Shown in pieces: positions 14,865 to 17,038 of a DNA stretch of 17,038 nt. The stretch covers positions 1-17,038 of the forward strand of contig DETO01000099.1 of the NCBI GenBank assembly GCA_002362135.1, in the 5' to 3' direction. The DNA comes from Ruminococcus sp. UBA3286 (lineage in GTDB: Bacteria > Bacillota > Clostridia > Oscillospirales > Ruminococcaceae). The notes beneath the pieces are model-generated. The model saw nothing but the letters and a program-made list of their open reading frames with translations. It had not been told where the DNA came from and did no database searches. Made by a program: the position numbers and the translations under genes. Within the stretch, counting starts at the first letter, position 1. The number at the start of each line of letters is the position of its first letter.

Positions 14865-16408
14865 AAAAGTCAGTTAAACAGATTATCGGTCTTGGCGTGG
14901 TACTTGCAGCCCTCGGAGGAGGCGCTGCCGCGCTTATGCTGACCGATCCCGATAAAGATCCGGAAAATGAAAGCAGTACGTCGGAATCCGAGATTCCCAC
15001 GGATAACGAGCAGCAGGCTGTAATTCTTATAAGAGACGATAAGGTCACGGGAACCGATCCCGATACGGGCGCAGATCTTGAGGGCGTCGTTGAAAAAGTC
15101 AGCGTCAGCAATGAATACGGCGAATTCGACGTGGTACAGCAGGATAAAGCAGGCGAGGACGGCGGAATTCTTTACACCATCGACGGCTATCAGGATATCG
15201 TCATGAACGACGCGCTGGTTGGAACTCTTGCCAATAATGCGAACGGTATGACCTCGACGGCGATAATCGAGGAAAATTGCAGCGATCTTGAAAAATTCGG
15301 GCTTTCTGATCCTTCCGCTGCCGTTAAGGTAGAATACGAAACGGGAACGGAATGCACCTTATATATCGGAGCGGCAGCGCCTACGGGCGACGTTACCTAT
15401 GTTATGACAGAAGGCGTTGACACGGTCTATACCGTAAGGGATTCCCTGTTGGCAAATTTCCGTAATAAACCGGAAGATTTCGTTGAACTGACCATGCTTG
15501 AAGCTCCTGAAGAATATCCGATAGTGGAAAGTCTCAGAATCGAGCGCGAAGATATGGACAGCGATATTTATCTTGAATACGACAAGAAAGCCGATGACAG
15601 CAAGCAAAGCGGCGGTACTTCTTCCACGCATTTAATGTTAGAGCCTACGGACGCTTATCTTTCTGTTGAGCGTTCTTCCGATATTATAACGGGTATGTTC
15701 GGGCTTGAAGCGCAGGGCATATACTGTATTCACTGCGAAGAATCCGATATTGCGGAAGCAGGCTTGAAAACGCCGTTCTGCACCGTTACTATGAAATGCG
15801 ACGATGGCAATACTCATACGCTGCTTTTCAGCGAGCCTTTCACGGACGACGAAAACGGAAAATGCTGTTATGCAATGTTCGAGGGCGGCAATGTTATATT
15901 TACGGTTAAGGCTGATTCCGCAAGATGGGTAACTGTCGAGCCTGTTGACATTGCTTCGACGATATTTATTGCGTCGTATGTATGGAATATCGATGAATTT
16001 TCAGTGACCGCAGGCGACGACGAATATGCATTCGAGATCAGCCGCAGAGAACCTGACAAAGAAATTGAAAGTCTCAGCGCGTCCGATTTTAAGACTACTC
16101 TTAACGGCAGCGAATTTGACAGCGAAAGATTCAGAAAATTCTACAGCTTCATTATAACTGCCAATGCGGAAAGTTTCGCACTCGATGAAAAGATACCTTC
16201 GGGCAAACCTATGGCGGCTATAAAATACCACGATAATTACGACGACTCCGAAAAAACTATCGAATTTTATGATTACTCTGCAATGACTTCACTTATTGCC
16301 GTAAATGGCGAAAGCAAATTCTTTATTACAAAATCCTTTGTTGAAACGCTTATTGAAAATGCAGAAAAGCTGGACGGCGAAGAGGAATTTGTCACGACGT
16401 GGAGATAA
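14861..16408 (+). CDS. Membrane-anchored DUF4340 protein
   Basis: This 515-residue protein has an N-terminal membrane anchor (about 7-28, with no lipobox Cys), an acidic Ser/Glu/Asp linker (28-50) and an extracytoplasmic DUF4340-type region. Diagnostic patterns are LEKFGLSDP (143-151), TECTLYIG (163-170) and YVMTEGVDTVYTV (180-192); a similar layout recurs later (LKTPFCTVTMKCDDG, TVKADSARWV), consistent with tandem copies of the fold. DUF4340 proteins are often encoded beside GldG-like genes; their function is not established. The start overlaps the GldG-like stop as ATGA, with GGAG (14848-14851) nine bases upstream. The coupled arrangement implies a joint complex with the ABC subunits. Confidence 0.85.
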   Translation: MKKSVKQIIGLGVVLAALGGGAAALMLTDPDKDPENESSTSESEIPTDNEQQAVILIRDDKVTGTDPDTGADLEGVVEKVSVSNEYGEFDVVQQDKAGEDGGILYTIDGYQDIVMNDALVGTLANNANGMTSTAIIEENCSDLEKFGLSDPSAAVKVEYETGTECTLYIGAAAPTGDVTYVMTEGVDTVYTVRDSLLANFRNKPEDFVELTMLEAPEEYPIVESLRIEREDMDSDIYLEYDKKADDSKQSGGTSSTHLMLEPTDAYLSVERSSDIITGMFGLEAQGIYCIHCEESDIAEAGLKTPFCTVTMKCDDGNTHTLLFSEPFTDDENGKCCYAMFEGGNVIFTVKADSARWVTVEPVDIASTIFIASYVWNIDEFSVTAGDDEYAFEISRREPDKEIESLSASDFKTTLNGSEFDSERFRKFYSFIITANAESFALDEKIPSGKPMAAIKYHDNYDDSEKTIEFYDYSAMTSLIAVNGESKFFITKSFVETLIENAEKLDGEEEFVTTWR

Positions 16409-16437
16409 GCGCAGCACCCACAAAGGAGGAACCTAAC

Positions 16438-16719
16438 ATGAATGAAAAATTTTCCACTTATAAGGGCTTTCCGCTGGTAAGAAGCGGCAATCAGCTGTAT
16501 TACGGATATATGTCCGATCCCTATGTGATCTGGATACAGATACTCGATTACAAGGAGATCAATGGCGAAAAAATGACGTCAAAGGTTCGCGTTATCCAGA
16601 TGGATACGAACGAGACCAATCCTATCAAGGCTTTCGTAAAAAATACAGAGCGCGAATGCGGTCTGTACGAAGCTCTTGATATTGCAAAAGTCTGGCTCGA
16701 TAAGGCTCTGGCAAAATGA
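16438..16719 (+). CDS. Small uncharacterised protein, 93 residues
   Basis: No family is recognised with certainty. The sequence begins NEKFSTYKGFPLVRSGNQLYYG and appears soluble, with no membrane segment or signal peptide. It is a mixed alpha/beta protein rich in aromatic residues (GYMSDPYVIWIQIL) with a C-terminal amphipathic helix (ECGLYEALDIAKVWLDKAL). The ATG at 16438 is chosen because the strong AAAGGAGG (16422-16429) sits eight bases upstream; a GTG at 16399 in frame would overlap the previous gene and lack that site. It follows the DUF4340 gene by 29 bases and precedes a good terminator, so it is probably the last gene of this operon. Its link to the transporter is unknown. Confidence 0.8.
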   Translation: MNEKFSTYKGFPLVRSGNQLYYGYMSDPYVIWIQILDYKEINGEKMTSKVRVIQMDTNETNPIKAFVKNTERECGLYEALDIAKVWLDKALAK

Positions 16720-16724
16720 CATGA

Positions 16725-16756
16725 AAAAGCTCTCTGCATTTAAGCGGAGAGCTTTT
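16725..16756 (+). terminator. Rho-independent terminator of the ABC/DUF4340 operon
   Basis: A 13-base stem AAAAGCTCTCTGC (16725-16737) / GCGGAGAGCTTTT (16744-16756) with one T-G wobble and an ATTTAA loop ends in TTTT followed by AATTTAAG. It lies five bases after the stop of the small gene. The AT-rich 16757-16867 stretch that follows contains no identified feature. Confidence 0.85.
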
Positions 16757-16867
16757 AATTTAAGTATTATTTAAGCCGAGTTTTATGCCGATATACCAAA
16801 AAAACTGCGATATATTTGTAAATGGCTACAAAGATTTTCGGCTTTTGGATTTTTCTTAAAAAAACTC

Positions 16868-16896
16868 TTGAAAAATTAAGTGAAAAGCCTTATAAT
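16868..16896 (+). promoter_or_regulatory. Strong promoter reading into element 1 copy B
   Basis: TTGAAA (16868-16873), a 17-base spacer and a perfect TATAAT (16891-16896) predict transcription from about 16903, toward the palindromic element at 16936. A short hairpin (GGCAG...CTGCC, 16905-16929) and an 11-codon open frame from the ATG at 16916, ending at a TAG at 16949-16951, lie in the leader. That frame has no clear ribosome binding site and is not called as a gene. The real gene, if any, is beyond the window. Confidence 0.65.
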
Positions 16897-16935
16897 AAAG
16901 AAAAGGCAGGACGCTATGGCGTATCTGCCAATTGA

Positions 16936-17038
16936 GAACTTGTGTTCATAGGATTTGTGCGTGGATTTTCGAGCATAATTTTACCGAGAGCAAGGCGAAA
17001 AAGCGAAAGCATACTGACGTATGGTGAGCTTTTTCAAC
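16936..17038 (-). repeat. MITE-like palindrome (element 1, copy B), cut by window end
   Basis: Starting GAACTTGTG, this sequence is a clear relative of the reverse complement of 2580-2740, with long matching blocks such as GGATTTTCGAGCATAATTTT, CAAGGCGAAAAAGCGAAA and GAGCTTTTTCAAC. The central palindrome CATACTGACGTATG (17010-17023) corresponds to the centre of copy A. About 100 of an expected 160 bases are present; the rest lies outside the window. Confidence 0.8.

Noticed and set aside
16916..16951. Eleven-codon open frame after the 3' promoter
   Set aside because: No ribosome binding site at proper distance and it runs into the repeat; could be a leader peptide but there is no evidence.

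Overview
The window looks like a chromosomal segment of a low-to-mid GC Firmicute, most likely a Ruminococcus-like member of the Clostridia. This is inferred from the rimP-nusA-ylxR-ylxQ-infB-rbfA gene order, strong AGGAGG-type ribosome binding sites, sigma-A-like promoters with TATAAT boxes, and the protein styles (Thr-rich linkers, BIG2 domain, lipoprotein solute-binding protein). No 16S or other decisive taxonomic marker is present. All convincing genes are on the + strand.

Layout. (1) 1-1593: a consensus promoter and a GTG-started lipoprotein of the family 1 ABC solute-binding proteins, with no transporter genes beside it. (2) 1594-3110: accessory DNA with a membrane-anchored BIG2 (Ig-like) protein between palindromic, MITE-like elements (1721-1883 and 2580-2740), an extra long hairpin (2750-2827) and an element remnant (2854-2889). 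(3) 2947-11226: a promoter and structured leader, then a nine-gene translation/RNA operon: rimP, nusA, ylxR, ylxQ, infB, rbfA, nrnA-type DHH phosphoesterase, truB and ribF. The genes overlap or sit a few bases apart, except for a roughly 90 nt structured gap before infB. (4) 11365-16719: an ATPase, an ABC-2 permease, a GldG-like protein and a DUF4340 protein, tightly coupled, followed by a 93-residue conserved-looking small protein and a good rho-independent terminator (16725-16756). (5) 16757-17038: a strong promoter that fires into a second, inverted copy of the 2580-2740 element, cut by the window end.

How the parts fit. The central operon covers ribosome maturation (RimP, RbfA), transcription elongation and antitermination (NusA), initiation (IF2), tRNA modification (TruB), oligonucleotide recycling (NrnA) and flavin cofactor synthesis (RibF). 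This is a conserved housekeeping cluster. The downstream block encodes a Gld-type ABC export or remodelling complex whose substrate is unknown in non-gliding Gram-positives. The least explained material is the set of long palindromic elements. Two otherwise different sequences share a central CATACTG(A/G)CGTATG core, and two of the copies lie just downstream of good promoters.
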